The translations under genes and the position numbers were made by a program. Below the pieces are notes generated by a model. The model searched no databases. It had not been told where the DNA came from and was given only the letters and a program-made list of their open reading frames with translations. From Papaver somniferum (Eukaryota > Streptophyta > Magnoliopsida > Ranunculales > Papaveraceae), in the NCBI RefSeq assembly GCF_003573695.1, contig NC_039359.1:187262813-187326812 (forward strand): 64,000 nt of DNA, read 5' to 3'. This document shows, in pieces, positions 31,616 to 44,530 of this stretch (its first letter is position 1; each line of letters begins with the position of its first letter).

Positions 31616-33160
31616 TGATGGGTGTCGTAGCTCAATCAAATTAATAACCTTATTTTCACACAGTTAATTGGTAATATAATGGAAGTAAGGATCGTTCACA
31701 CGAAGAGCAATGAGTTTTAATTGTCAAGTGTCACAAAGGGGGGTTTTGTATGAGATTGTGAACAAAATAAATAATCAAAGCAAATAAAAATTGTATTGTA
31801 ATCAATAGATAGAGATATGATTGAGGAATCCTTCTTCGTATATAAACCGTCAATGAGTTAATATATTCATCTATTCATCATTAATCATAGATTATCACTA
31901 ACCGTAAAAAAACATCTAGAGCAGTGTTATTCCCTAAAGTCCTTTGGTCACTGGATACCGAAGCGCTCGAATACCAGATTTTATTCTTCCAAACCACCAA
32001 GTAATAGCGCACTCAAGGTGTAGCTTGGTCGGATACTTTATGTTTTGTGATTTAGGTTAATCCTAGTAGTTAGACTCTTAGCGCAAGGTCCACTTTCTAG
32101 TGTTGTTTCTACACGCGATTGCTCAACAGTATCCCTCTGCAAGGTCTCACGTTTTCTACTTTTGTAGGGGTTATTCAACAATTACACGGATATCCTAACC
32201 CTTTACTAGCTTTAGATTAATCAATAAACTGATTTAGTTGGCCACCTAGAACAATCAATCAATCAATTATAATATTTACTTATAGTAGAAACAAACGATA
32301 ATCATATGAAGAAATCAAAATAGATTCATATATTAAATCAAATCAAGTTTACAACTTAGAATTCATCCTCAATCAATAGGCGTTTAGCTACTCATAGATG
32401 TAGAAACATCCATGATATATATATATATGAGAAAAGTAAAGAGATAACGTTACGATTGAGAATAGCTCAGTGTGATGTTTCTTCTCTCCAAGATTACAAT
32501 TTCGTGACCGAATGATGTGATACCATTTCACATAACCTAATACCTTTTCATAGGTTTAAATTGCTTGGCCTTCACGTATTTAGTTTGTTTTAGGAACCCG
32601 ACCCAAAAATATGACCAAACGACTCCAAACATGCCCTTAGGCCTTCCAAATTGTAAATACACGTTTCCTACTACCTAAGTTTGCGAACCCAGTCCGCAAA
32701 CTTCAAATTCCAGCAGAAATTCTCGGAATTAAGTCTGCGAACCCGGTTCGCGGACTTTACTGTCTTCGGTATTTGATAAAAACTGTTTTGGCCACAACTT
32801 CTTCATACGAACTCGGAATGAACTCATTCTTTTTGAATTATTTTTATATTTAAATTATATTCAATATGGTGATGAGAAATTATTAATTTGAATGAGTTAA
32901 GATCGGTCTTTGGCCTGAATCTTGATTTTGAGCGTTTTGCTCCTTTTCGTCGCACTTCTTCCACTTCTCAAACTTGGGTACTTTGATACTTGGAATACTT
33001 ATATTCCTACATATTTTCAGCACTTTGTAGCTCCTTTTTTGATGATTCACCTAATTGAGACAAATAAGAGAAAACAAGAGTAATAATACCAAAATATGCA
33101 AGAATAATAGCTAAAGCAAGTACGGAACGGACATTAAAATCATATGAATTATGCTTATCA
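31616..33160 (-). repeat. 5' LTR of the Athila-like element
   Basis: 1545 bp, TGATGGGTG to CTTATCA on the plus strand, matching 22719-24269 with scattered differences. It ends at the right CTGGT duplication. Confidence 0.92.
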
Positions 33161-33165
33161 CTGGT

Positions 33166-33309
33166 ATTGGTAGTTGAGGATGTAGTACCACGAGATTCAT
33201 TGATTGTGCTGGTAGGCGGTACATTGGTGTCACCGGCAGGAACGTTGACACCAGGGGTGTTGTCAGAGCCAGTAACATCGGGATTTGTCGCTAATCCAGA
33301 CCTAATCAT
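33166..33309 (-). pseudogene. Gag N-terminus of gypsy-B
   Basis: About 48 codons from ATG 33309 (MIRSGLATNPDVTGSDN) to the TTNTS sequence at the Athila-like insertion point. It is parallel to gypsy-A codons 1-50 at 18611. Past 33161 the frame reads into the inserted LTR and is meaningless. Confidence 0.8.
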
Positions 33310-33370
33310 CTTGAATTTGAGAAAATTGAAATGAAATTGAAAATTGATCTTGCAACCGAGAGATTAACCT

Positions 33371-33386
33371 CCTACTGTGGTCGCCA
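33371..33386 (-). promoter_or_regulatory. Primer-binding site of gypsy-B
   Basis: The minus strand reads TGGCGACCACAGTAGG, the same type and place as in gypsy-A, with four substitutions. Confidence 0.65.
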
Positions 33387-33388
33387 GT

Positions 33389-35560
33389 TGTTTTGGGGTA
33401 AAAACTGATTTTGCCGTTTTTGGTAAATTTGGCTGTGTTGATGAGAAACGAATTCAAACCCTAAACAAATGCACTGCACGAGAGTAATTTTAGATTCGAG
33501 ATATCAATCTGTAAGACTCTGGCCTAACCAAGAAGTGGCCGTTCCAGATTCAATTAGGTCACAAAGTGAAGAAGAAAGGTTGATCTTAGGAGGGGAAGCG
33601 AAGAAGGTGTTTGACAGAATGTTGAATTATGAAGGTGTGGCTGTTTGTGACTTGTATCAGAATGTGATTTCTGGATACTTGTGTTGATAACACTTGGGTT
33701 CTTGTCGAAATAGGTTGAAATCCTATTTATACAAGTCATGTCCGAGCACACTCTGATATCGTAGGAAGTGGAGAAGTGGAGTTGTGTAAAAAGTGGTGAT
33801 CACTATGTTTCCACTATGAGGGGAAACTGGTCACGCCTTCACCCGCTACCTCATTGATGTTAACCATCCGTTCTTGCCTGACACGTTCTCGTAATAGGCG
33901 CGTTGCACGCCGCACGTTGTAAACCGCCAGACCAATACCCTAATGAGCATCCCCCAGTTTGTGACATCTTTGATGTCTCGAGTAAGTGGGTCGAGTCGTG
34001 AGACTCGTCGCTGAAAGCAGCACACGATGCTTTTAGGTCAAATAATAAATTATTTGTGAAACCAATATTTATAAAACATCGTTTATAATCGATGTGTATG
34101 AAGCATCGATTTTAAACAAGAAGTTGAAAATAATCGATGTGCAAGAAGCATCATTGTTTTAGAGCTCAATTGAATCAGTCACGGATAGGGCGTCTTAAAA
34201 AGGTAGCATGACCGACCAGGTAATCGTTTGGTAGATCTAGGGGTCGACCGCTCCACGTAGACGAGTGACGGATGGTGGCCATTCTAAAATCCTACGGGTT
34301 AATCTCAATTCGATCTGGAGCGCTCAAATCGGCTAGCCAAATTGAGTGGCCGAGACGATTTGTGGCAGTTAATGACTGCGGTTGAAGCAGCGCGATGGAC
34401 CATCTTTAGGCGATCGTTTGAGGATCACATGGGCTAGTTGTAGCTTGGACGATTGCTCCTCATGGAAGGGGGATGGCCGGTGATCATGGAATCCCTCTAT
34501 CAGTTATCTTATATCTGATCTAAACCGTCCGGCCAAGCTAGCAAAGTTGTATGGACGAGATGGTTTGCGGCAGCTATTTGCTACTGTTGATCCAAATTAG
34601 GGTTTGGAAACCGTGTGGCCAACTGTAGTTTGGATGATCGAATGAAAGCGTTGGGCGCTAGTTTGAGAAGGCCGATCGGCCACGTGCAAAGACGGGCCAC
34701 TGGTGTGCACGCTGACATCTCTTGGGCCATCTAAAATTAGATCTAAGCCACTCGATTTAGCTGGCGAAGATGGGCGGTCATGATCGATTTGCGACAATAA
34801 CATACTGCCGCAAACACAAATTAGGTTTTCAATGCAGCCGCGTCCGTCCTAGTTCGATTGAACGGTTTGATGCGTCATTGACTTTCCATGAGCAAGTCAA
34901 TCGGCTGGGAAGAAAATTGGGCCGCCAGTGAACACATTGGCACCTCTTTGATCGTTCGAGATGCGATCTAAGCCGTTCAACTAGGCCGGCTAAGTTGTAC
35001 GGATATGATGGGTTTTGAGACCGTTTTTTCCGGTCTTAGCTCGTTTGAGCTTGTTTTGCCAATAACGCGATCACCCACATTGGGGTTAATCGTTCGAAGC
35101 ATTACAAATGTACTAGATGGAATCCGTTCGGTCGGGATGCTAGTGGGCCCGCCGGCGGTCATCGTGATGATTGTCTAATTATGCCAGGGGTAGGCTAGGC
35201 TTGTTGAATTGTGTGGCCGTGATCATTTTTGAGACTGATATGAACAGTCTACATTTTCCTTAAGGAATTTAAACGCGTCGATCGAGCTAACTTTTAAATA
35301 AAAGTGTGTCGACACGAAAATCTCTTTGTCAGAGGGTGATGCATCCTATGTGAGTACTTTCATGCAGATCTCAATACTAACACTTGTGGAAATTCATGCT
35401 ACTCCGCTGGAAGGGAAAATGGAATTGCTTTGGTCATGTTCGATTAGGTGAAGGAATAGAAGGTGCTCGAGTGTTAGGCAGATGCATCAAGATTTGATGT
35501 CCTGAGTGGAGGTGTTTTTGGATGCTAAGCAGCTGTATCAAATCTGATGTTTCAGGTACA
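33389..35560 (-). repeat. 5' LTR of gypsy-B (outer end not found)
   Basis: The first 600 bp (33389-33990) align with the gypsy-A LTR, including a TATA box (33723-33731), and a short part near 35335-35420 aligns with A around 3860-3945. The middle is unrelated to A and holds its own tandem array. The expected terminus CCATCAACA is not visible, so the outer end is decayed, truncated or near 35560. The right limit given is approximate. Confidence 0.65.
34300..35170. repeat. Four diverged ~205-225-bp tandem units in gypsy-B LTR
   Basis: Units start near 34312, 34517, 34740 and 34965. Each has GATCTAAGCC(G/A)(C/T)T-like sequence, then GGC(C/T)(A/G)GC and GATGGTTTGCGGC-like blocks. They are strongly diverged from each other, so the array is old. 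Confidence 0.55.
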
Positions 35561-35891
35561 TATATGGGTTTAGGTTTTGGGTTCTCTACCAAGCCCACTG
35601 CTGGTGTAGATCTTGCAAGCGGCTTGCGGATTGCAGCTGCTCCTTACGCGATATTTTTTCTCCGTTTCTCATTCCCTTTACGCCCTGGCCACCAATTTCC
35701 TCCTCTTTTGGCTTCTCAAATCACCCATGCTTTATTTACTACCTAAAAACACAAAATAAATTAGTAAAAATATTTATTCTTAAAAACAATTAAAATACAA
35801 AATTTGGAATAAAATAGAGAACTAAAACACAAAAGATAAGACAAATGCCAATAAAAAGATATAGAATTATGCACTATTTAGCACTCATCAG
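35561..35891 (-). repeat. LTR-end fragment of an Athila-like family
   Basis: On the minus strand it begins TGATGAGTGCTAAATAGTGCATAATTC, similar to the terminus of the Athila-like LTR (TGATAAGTGCATAATTC). AT-rich sequence follows and then a CT-rich stretch. The inner limit is unclear. Probably a remnant of a solo or truncated LTR. Confidence 0.35.
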
Positions 35892-38359
35892 TGTACTTGG
35901 TACTCTCGTCATTTCAGGTACAACCCGTGTGGCTGTCACGTGTCACGCATTAAAGTTTTGCATTTCGTGGTTGTCGCTACCACATTTCATAACCATTGCA
36001 ACTCATATGGCTAGAGCAGATAACACTTTTAAGTGTTGCATTTTACATAAAAATCACATACAACCTTCCTTAGGTATCTTAGTTTGTGCGAATGACACAT
36101 GCAATAGACTTCAAAAGTCTTAGTTCGTGTGGCCTCCCAAATTTGACTCATCATGTGTGCTATGCACCAATTTTGGTGGGCCATTAATGTCTTCACATAA
36201 GACTTACACAGGAAGTTTAGTTTTAAAATTGGCCCGCTATTTCCGATAGGCCGCATAAAATCAACAACCTAAAAACTCCAGGCCATCTCTCATTCTACGT
36301 CGAGAGTTGCGGTAACCTAACCTCTCATTGACCGGTCAACGAAACCCTCGTTCTTGATTGGTTGGAAAACAACTTATACCCCTTATATTTCGTGGCCATT
36401 AATTTTTAATGAAATTGATACGATCTAATGTTCCATGTTGGTTGGTAGGGTAGAGATTTTATTACACCACGTTTACATGATTTTAATAAAATTCAGACCA
36501 TACGATTTGGTAAAACTAAGATCATGATCATGTAAAATAAATAAAAGAAACGGGAATATTTTAAACACGGCATTGTTTTTTTATTTTAGGTAAATTTTTA
36601 TGTCGAAAATCTTTAAGAAAATCTTCTTAATCTCCATTTTTTTATACCAAAATCTTAATCCGAAAAATAACAAAAATAAACGGAATTACTTATTCTTATT
36701 AATTTCTAGATTTTAATTTTTATACTATATATGCTAGAAATTTTTTTAAAATAGCATGAATTTGTTCGAAGGAAAGTTATTTTGATTTTTATGAGAAAAC
36801 ATTGTTTTCCATTCATGTGCGACATATTTTAGCTAAACTAAGATATCTTGGGAAATTACTTCAAAAACAAAATGGATATCGTGGAAAATAAAATTATAAA
36901 AGAAAAAAAAATTGATAAAAATATGGTAACAGCTAAAACCTGAGTATCCAAAGATATATAAATCATATGTAGGTATTGCTTGGTATTATTTCCAAAACAA
37001 AGGTTTTTTTTTTATGGAAATCTTTGGATCAGTCAAATCTATATAAAACATTGGAACTATGTGGTTTTGCACGTTGCATTTTTCTTCTAGGGTCTTGTAG
37101 TTGTCTAATTTATTTTTATTTTTGTTGATTGTTTTATATGTACCCGTCCATCAACTAATGGCGGCAATGAGAGTCCTGATTTGAGGTGAAAGAGGAGAGG
37201 TTTGGTTCTTTTGGTTCCTTTGATATTTCGGTGGATTTTGCTTCGCTTGCCAAACAACATAAGTTTTGTCTAATCTGTTCTCTTTGATATATATTAGTCA
37301 ACGGTACGTTAACACTAAATGGCTGATAATAAACTTCGTTTTACTATGAATCACAGGAATAGTATCAAAAACTGATCAACCTTTTAGGTTTTCCTAATTT
37401 TAATTTCTTTACAATTGTTTTTTTTTTTTTTTTTTAAATTGTTTACAAATGTTACCTGCTATTAAAAGCGTTGGTTTTACCATCGCCATTATGGCATCCT
37501 TGGTGGTATGTACCGTTAGACCTTTTCTTTGGTATTATGCATATACATATGTTCGTTCATCACTTATCTCAATTAGTTATCTCTTTTATTTCAGGTCATG
37601 TATACAATTGTTTTTCTTTTCCATATGGTTTTGATACAAAAGGTACATTCTTGAGTGTAGTTTTGCACTTTGGCTTACATGTGAAGAGTAATAAAGAAAC
37701 ACGTGAGGTTTGAATTCTAAAGCTTGGAATTTGGATACCTTGACGTTAATCAGTTATCTATTTCTACATGATTGTATCTCTTTGTATCTTCATACGTGAC
37801 TCCACTCCAGTAAGCTTTTTTTTTTTGGTTGATTTTTATCATTTGTTGCAGCACTTAGATTGAAGATAAGGTAAATCCAGAGTTAAAATCATGTGTATAT
37901 TGCAGTCCATTATAAGAGTATGTTGTTTTTCTTTTTTAAAGTAGGCATTGCAACAATGGACTGGTGCAATAATATTTCATATTTCAAATGGAACCTTAGT
38001 TCTGTGTCAAATAATATTTCATATTTCAAAGAAATCAGTTGAACTTCCCTCGGTTCGGCAATGTCATGGACGAGTGTCTTCTTGGTATTTTATTCTTTTG
38101 TTTTCATGTGCTTCGATTGTAGTTTGATGAGTTCTAATTTTCTTATTGTCGTTGTTGTTTCTGAAGGCTCTATTTCTACCCTCAAAGTAAGTTATTATAA
38201 TATATATTATCGTTTTGCTGATAAAAAAAAAAAAAAAAACTGAAAAAGAAAAACAAAGTAGTTGTTTCTTTCGTTGTTTTGGTGTTGTCAAAAATAGAAA
38301 AAGAAGAAACAATTGTGATATTGGGAAATGTTGAATGATATGGTTTGTTGAGGTTGTAG
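35892..38359. other. AT-rich interval without a supported gene
   Basis: No ORF here has coding character. There are poly-T runs (37421-37436), many short AT stretches and single exon-sized openings without motifs. I cannot assign any element. Confidence 0.5.
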
Positions 38360-38668
38360 AATGTTGTAAAATCGTGTCATCAGTTAAACTCACCTGAAGA
38401 GTCCACAAGAGGCGATACCCCCCAACGAACTGCTGCAATTGAAAAACCAAGTGCTATCCAACAACGAGCTGCTGCAATTGAACAACGAAGTGCTGAAACC
38501 AGACAACGAGCAGCTACAATCGGTCAACATGCTGATGCTTTTAGGATTTTAGTAGAGGATGCTACTCTGAACATCAGTCCACGAGTACGAAAAATACTGG
38601 AGGGAAGCACCCGTTATTCAAGAGAGAAGATGTTGCAATCGATCAACAAGCTGATGCTTGAGCATTGA
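38360..38668 (+). pseudogene. Unrecognised 102-codon coding-like remnant
   Basis: Open from just after a TAG (38357) to TGA 38666-38668, without a start codon, so at best an exon or remnant. It has an amphipathic repeat, RTAAIEKPSAIQQRAAAIEQ and variants (QQRAA(A/T)I about every 9-10 residues at codons 24-55), then a mixed segment ending in LMLEH. The repeat suggests a coiled coil. No family is recognised. Confidence 0.25.
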
Positions 38669-41300
38669 TCAAGGATATTACTTATCAAATGGAGAGAATA
38701 GATAGATAAAATAGACGAATAAATGAGAAAGGGCAATGAAAGTGCAAGGAACCTGAGGAGATTTTTTTTTTTTTGAAAGTTTGAACCTGAGGATATTGTT
38801 GAGCAATTTTATTTTTTTCCCTTCGTATATGTAATACCCAACTGTTTGCCTTACCTGTTATACTTAAACTATGTAATTTTATTTGTTCTTTGAAAATCTT
38901 TTTGGTGTATCTCCATTTTACCCTACTCCAACAGCTTGCTTTACCTGGACAACGATTGAATTTTTCTCTCGAACTGGTATTTTTGGCGGGTCTGTAAATT
39001 TTGACATCTGTTATTTGAGTGATTATAAGGAGTGAAGATGATTATTTTGTGTTCCATTCATTCGTGTGTGTTTCCTGACATTACATAATCTTAGGTTGAG
39101 ATGTTTTTGGTTGAGATGTTACTATGTTAGTATGCCATTCCGACTGTTTCAATCGTTTGGATGTTAATATTTTTTTCCGTATGTTTGTAGATTCTTATAG
39201 TTGATAATATTATTTTTGGTACTAGGGGAGTTGCAACATCTGAAGCATGGGATGAAATAGATTTTGGAATGTAGTTTGGGGTGCATGGAGCGATTTTCAG
39301 GTCTTCTGTGATAGGGTAAGATTTTTTTTTAATTCTCCATTTTTGTAGTTAATATATATCATAGTATATCCGATAATATTGAGTTGCACTGAAATGGGGA
39401 AATAATGAATGATTTGCACTAATATATTCCTTAAATGCGCTTATTCTTGCTGATACAGTGCTACGCCATGAAACCGTGTCTCAAAATAGGGTTAGAAATT
39501 TGTAACATGACTTGGATCAACTTGCATATCCGTTGTTACTATATTCGTTTGTTGTGCACCCCATATCTAGGAAGAATCATTGTGCCCAGGTGTTATCCCT
39601 TTGATCTGCGTTTTGAGTTTTAACTTGGGGTTCTTTTGTTTCTGAGGGTCACAATATTTCAAGTATATGTTCAATTTTTAATGAACTTTTCCTTAGTGTA
39701 CAGTCAAAATAAAAGCTAAATTTACGGGATCCTTGATTTGTGAAACCAAAAAAAATCGTTGGTGTTGCTTTTTGTATTTTTTTTTATGCTCAAACCACCA
39801 TCGGTAAGGTGTACGTATTACTTTTTTGTTCTCATCCCACACTGTTGCTTTTTCTTGAATCTACGTAAGAACATCAAAGAGCCATGACATAAGTGGATCA
39901 TTAAAAATAGAAATAAAAATGAATAGAACTTGAAATCAATAATCAAGAAAAACTCTTACCGTTGTTGTTTTGCAAAGTGAATGCAGGGTGAAATAGATGA
40001 AAACTTTTGTTTCAAACTGGTGCTCCTGTGTGTAAGGAGATGGTATGTGCTTCAAACTGGTGCCGCCGCTATGTGTGAGGACGAACAGATTATGGTAAAA
40101 GTTTCGCGAGATAGACTGATGGAGTTCAGGTCATGTAGCTGGTGATCATGGTAGTATATGAAGAAGAGTTGGTGGACCGATGGATAATTTACGAAGTCCA
40201 AGAACCGGTTGTTTTTGAAAAAAGGTGGTTCAAGAAGTACTGGTTAAATATGACAGCGTACAGGTTCTTTGATATGCCAAGACAGACTTTTTAAGAAATA
40301 GTAATTAAGATGCAATGTGTTTGAATGGCAGGTTCAGATTGTATATGCATCATGGTGTTGCTACAAAGACATAGAAAAACATACTGAACCAAATAATTGC
40401 AGGACCTGGACCCATGAACCAGTTTTAGTTTAAAGGACATCACTCGGAGACGCTTATGGCCGAGCCACTGCAACTGCCAAAGGTACAAACTAACAACCTC
40501 ATTATTGCATTCCCACTCACTCTCTGAATGTGCAGACTTTTACAAAAATATTTGAGAAATTTGATAATGAGTTATGGTTCAACGTTTCATATGTGGAAGT
40601 TTGGTAAGAAGAGGTGAACCCGGTCGCATAACTCCGTTAATAATCTTGAATATTGTCAAGAGTCCATATGATGATCATAGTTAAATGTCGTGCTTCCACT
40701 AATTTTATGTACAATTAATGTTATTATCTTTCTTAACTTCCAACAAAAAATTGCGGCTACATGAAAAGTTGTAGCTTACTGGCTAAGAATGTAAAGCAGG
40801 TGAGAGAGGGGAATATAAAGTAGGTGGAGGAGGGATTAGAGCAGTCCAACTTCATTTATATGGTTTTCAACTTCACTATGTCAATGAGTTCTGTTTTTAA
40901 CTTCTGTTAGGGCTTAGTTTCAAGGCCACCAAGTTTGGTAACTGATTTTCATTTTTGTGAATAAATAGGAACAACACTATCCATTTTAATATCAAATAGT
41001 TGAGACAACGTGCTACTGTGAAGCAATGATTGTAGGGCTTAATGCTGAACAAATACTAAAGTATACTGCTCGGGAGCATGTTAAATAAAGAATATGAAGC
41101 ACAAGGTGAGGAGGTAAAAAAAAAGCTACTTATATTACATGGTTTACTATTATACAATTCGTTCAACATTGAACCAACCCGATAAAGCTATGAAGCTTGG
41201 AGATGATAATCCTTTTTAAAACTTCTGCTATGGTTTAGTTTCAACCAATGGTTATGTTTAAATTATTAATCTAGGAATTACCAATAGGTACCATTATAGT
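38669..41300. other. AT-rich interval without a supported gene
   Basis: Short poly-T and poly-A runs, weak duplicated sentences (about 40860-40930 and 41205-41250, sharing ACTTCTG(T/C)TA(G/T)GG(C/T)TTAGTTTCAA) and no convincing ORF. Confidence 0.5.
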
Positions 41301-42016
41301 GTTCTTAGTTAGTGGCAGGTCCACCCATTAAAACCCACTAATCAGAGGTCCATAATTAAAAGAAAACATGAAAATGGACCAATTTTTTTAAGCCCAGGTC
41401 CTGCACACGTGTGGGATATACTACGCGCATTTTTGAAATTCCCAAAACACCCTTATGTATATAAAAGCTGGGTAACTAAATTTCATTTCACTTTTTTGTT
41501 TTCATTTTAATTTCTCATATCCAAACCGGGAGAGCTGCTAGAAGAGAATTTTTTTCTTAGGTTTTCATCGCCGAATGCGAGAATTATTTCGATTTTGTTT
41601 GATTAACCGAGATTTAGTTAGTTTTAATGTTGTTTTATTTTATTTTAAGCTATTTAGATCTACTGTAATGGAGAAATTCAATTGAGATACGTACATGAAG
41701 TTGTTGCTACCTACAGATCAAGATAATCAACAAAGAATCAGTCAAGATATGTGGTGCATATTTCATTCTTAGGTTGATTATTCAATTCATCTCAATCTGT
41801 TGTTGGAGATCATTATAGATCTTAGTTTTTATTTATTGATGGTAGTACACATAAATCTTAGTTTTAGATTTATTTTTGTTTTGGTTTGTTTTTTATGAAT
41901 CTTGATCGTAATTACTCAATTTTTTGGTTAGATTATGGTGTTTTTAACATATTTGAACTATCGCTTTGATTATCTTGTTGTTTTCGCTTCTTTATTTTAT
42001 CAAATTCGTGCTTGTT

Positions 42017-42345
42017 TGTTGTTTCAGGGGTATTATCCAGCAGTACATATGTTGCATACTGATACAAATTGCTTTTGATTCTGTTTTATTTTTAGTTTTA
42101 TCTTATCACTTGTTGTTGTTCGATCCATAAGTACATATCTTCGATACTGAAATAAGACTCTCTCGATTCCTTTTTTTTGATAGATTCATTACATATGGTT
42201 GTTTTGTAGTTCATGAATTAGCAGTGCATATGTGTCATACTGATACAAACTGCTTTTGATTCTGTTTTATTTCTTAGTTTTACCACTTGTTGTTTGATCC
42301 ATAGGTACATATATGCGTTACTGAAATAATACTCTCTCGATTATT
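42017..42345. repeat. Direct duplication, ~198-bp offset
   Basis: About 140 bp are repeated: the sentence ACAAATTGCTTTTGATTCTG, then TTTTATTT...TTGTTTGATCCATA and TACTGAAATAA(G/T)ACTCTCTCGATT, occurs at 42017-42170 and 42215-42345. Confidence 0.75.
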
Positions 42346-43446
42346 ATTTGTTTGTTCGTTGTTTTTTGTAAATGATGTTTATAATTTCTTTGATCAGCTT
42401 ATGCAGTGGGTAAGCGTATTATATAGTTGATATAGAATCACTGAAATGTGGTTTTTAAGCGATTTTGTCCTGGAATCAAAATCAGTTAATGTTTCGGCAG
42501 GGGTCCTATGTTTTGTTGCAGATAAATCATATTGTATATACGATACACTGCAGAAAAATCACAGTATATATACGCTGCACTGTTGAACAATCATAACTTA
42601 AAAGCAGCACTCCAGATAAAATCGCAGTGCATAAACTATGTATTGACAAGTGGGTGAAGGCAAGTGCATAAAAGCATTACATAAAAGCATCACTCCAGAG
42701 GAAAGGCAAGCTTGAATTCCAAAATAATCTCTGAAGAGGTGAGAATCTCTCTTGTGACTTGCTAACTAAACAAAGAATCCTTAAATTTTATACAATTATT
42801 CATTACAGTTTAAGTTTATTGAGCAAGTATTCACCGTATAAATTGAGTGCATATTTGATGTATTGAGCATGATTATGAAAGATTGTATACGTTAAACTTT
42901 GTTAGTTGATATAGTTTTCTAGTGATAAGAAACTAGCAATGTCATTGGTTCTTAAATAATAAAACCACTATTGATATTGGAACTTTAGAAATGTTGGGGA
43001 TTGGAAATTAATTTTTAATGCCCTTCCACCGAATTGTTGAGCATATTTGTTGTTACCATTTTTTCAAATGGACAATACCTATGTTTTTGCTAAACCAAAT
43101 TTAGACGGAACATATCATCTATTCTCTACTGAAAACCCAACTGTCACGTAGAAACATATAGATTATCTTATCTAAAGGGCGGTTCTTATTTGACAAAGAA
43201 CCAATTATGGAGTAGGAGAAGAATGGTTAGGTTGTGGATGGGTTTTCCACTAGCAAGGACCACTGCTATTTTGATACATGATTACAATACATATGCGAAA
43301 TACTGAAATATGTATTGTATTTCTCATTTTTTATTGCATTCTCATGCATTTATAGTGTGTTTGATGGAGTGCGTAATGAGTGCACTGTATTTTCATTTTT
43401 TTTATGTATTATGATGATGGAATGAACTAATACTCATTTATATCTG

Positions 43447-44530
43447 TTGTTCATCATGGTCGTGTTAATATTGTTATGTTTTGGTCACATTTACAGGTTC
43501 AAGATATTTAGTTCTAATCCAAACACCAGGAAATTTTTAAGTATACCATTTATGTTCTGCAGATTAACTAGTTTTGTTTTTAGTATAACATTTATGTACT
43601 ACAAATTCATAGTGTCTAACATACGTAGACTCATATATGTAAGCATAAACATGGGTTTTTAATCAGTATGGAAGTTATGTACCGAAAATTCTGAGTCTTT
43701 TTCCGGTTTCTATTAGTGTTGCTTTTTAGTTTCTGAGAGTATATCATATATGTACTGTTATATTTTGCAGGTTTATTATCCTCTAGCATATGCTTAGTTT
43801 CTGGAGAAGACGTTACACTAGTTCCTGAAGAAGATGTTGCTTCTTGGTCCTCTTCAAATACGGATAATCTCATGATGTTTGATTTATTATGATAACACTT
43901 TTTCTTTTGGATGAATACATGTTTATACATGTGCATGGTAAAACTAAATCTCATGAGGATCTGCATACTACAAGTCTTATTAATGCATGCATATAATTTC
44001 ATCTTTTTAGCTTGATTATTTGAACCAATGATAAGTGGTTTAGTTCTTATATGTGCGGGTTAGAGAGTAGAAAGTTGATTGACTACTATTGTAGGTTTTA
44101 TCTTGGTTGCAGCATGACTTGCTGAGATAGAGAAACCCAAGTTGCATATGACATGTAGTGGTATCTAATACCACCAAAGTATGTCTCATTGGTCTCCATG
44201 TATGCATATTGATACTCATTTTTATCTGCTGTTCATCATGGCTGTGTCAATATTGTTAGGTTTTGGTCACATTTACAGGTTTAAGATGTCTAGTTCTAAT
44301 CTAAACACTAGGAACTTTTTGAATATACCATTTATGTTCTGGAAATTCACATTTACAGGTTCAAGAGTTTAACGCACATAGACTCATATATGTAAGTATA
44401 AGCATGGTTTTTTAATCAGTATGTAAGTTATGTACTGAACATTCTGATTTTTTTTTTCCGGTTTCAATTAGTGTAGATTTTTAGGTTCTGAGGGTATATC
44501 ATATATGCACTGTTATATTTGCTTTAGTAG
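43447..44530. repeat. Direct duplication, ~775-bp offset
   Basis: Sequence near 43447-43790 (TTGGTCACATTTACAGGTTC, then TATACCATTTATGTTCTG, then AGTATATCATATATGTACTG) recurs at 44225-44530 with about 10% visible differences. Confidence 0.75.

Larger units (their letters stand above)
22719..33160 (-). mobile_element. Athila-like Ty3/gypsy element, complete but inactive
   Basis: A 10,442-bp element on the minus strand: 5' LTR 31616-33160, primer site 31593-31610, gag, protease, reverse transcriptase, RNase H, integrase, a 1.9-kb non-coding 3' region, and 3' LTR 22719-24269. Termini are TGATGGGTG...CTTATCA and the CTGGT duplications are perfect. The order gag-PR-RT-RH-IN is gypsy type. The DLGAS protease, the tRNA-Asp-type primer site and the start of the 3' region are Athila-like. 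Coding regions have at least five frameshifts, so it is dead. LTRs differ by 6 bp in length and are very similar, so it is younger than its host gypsy-B. Confidence 0.92.
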
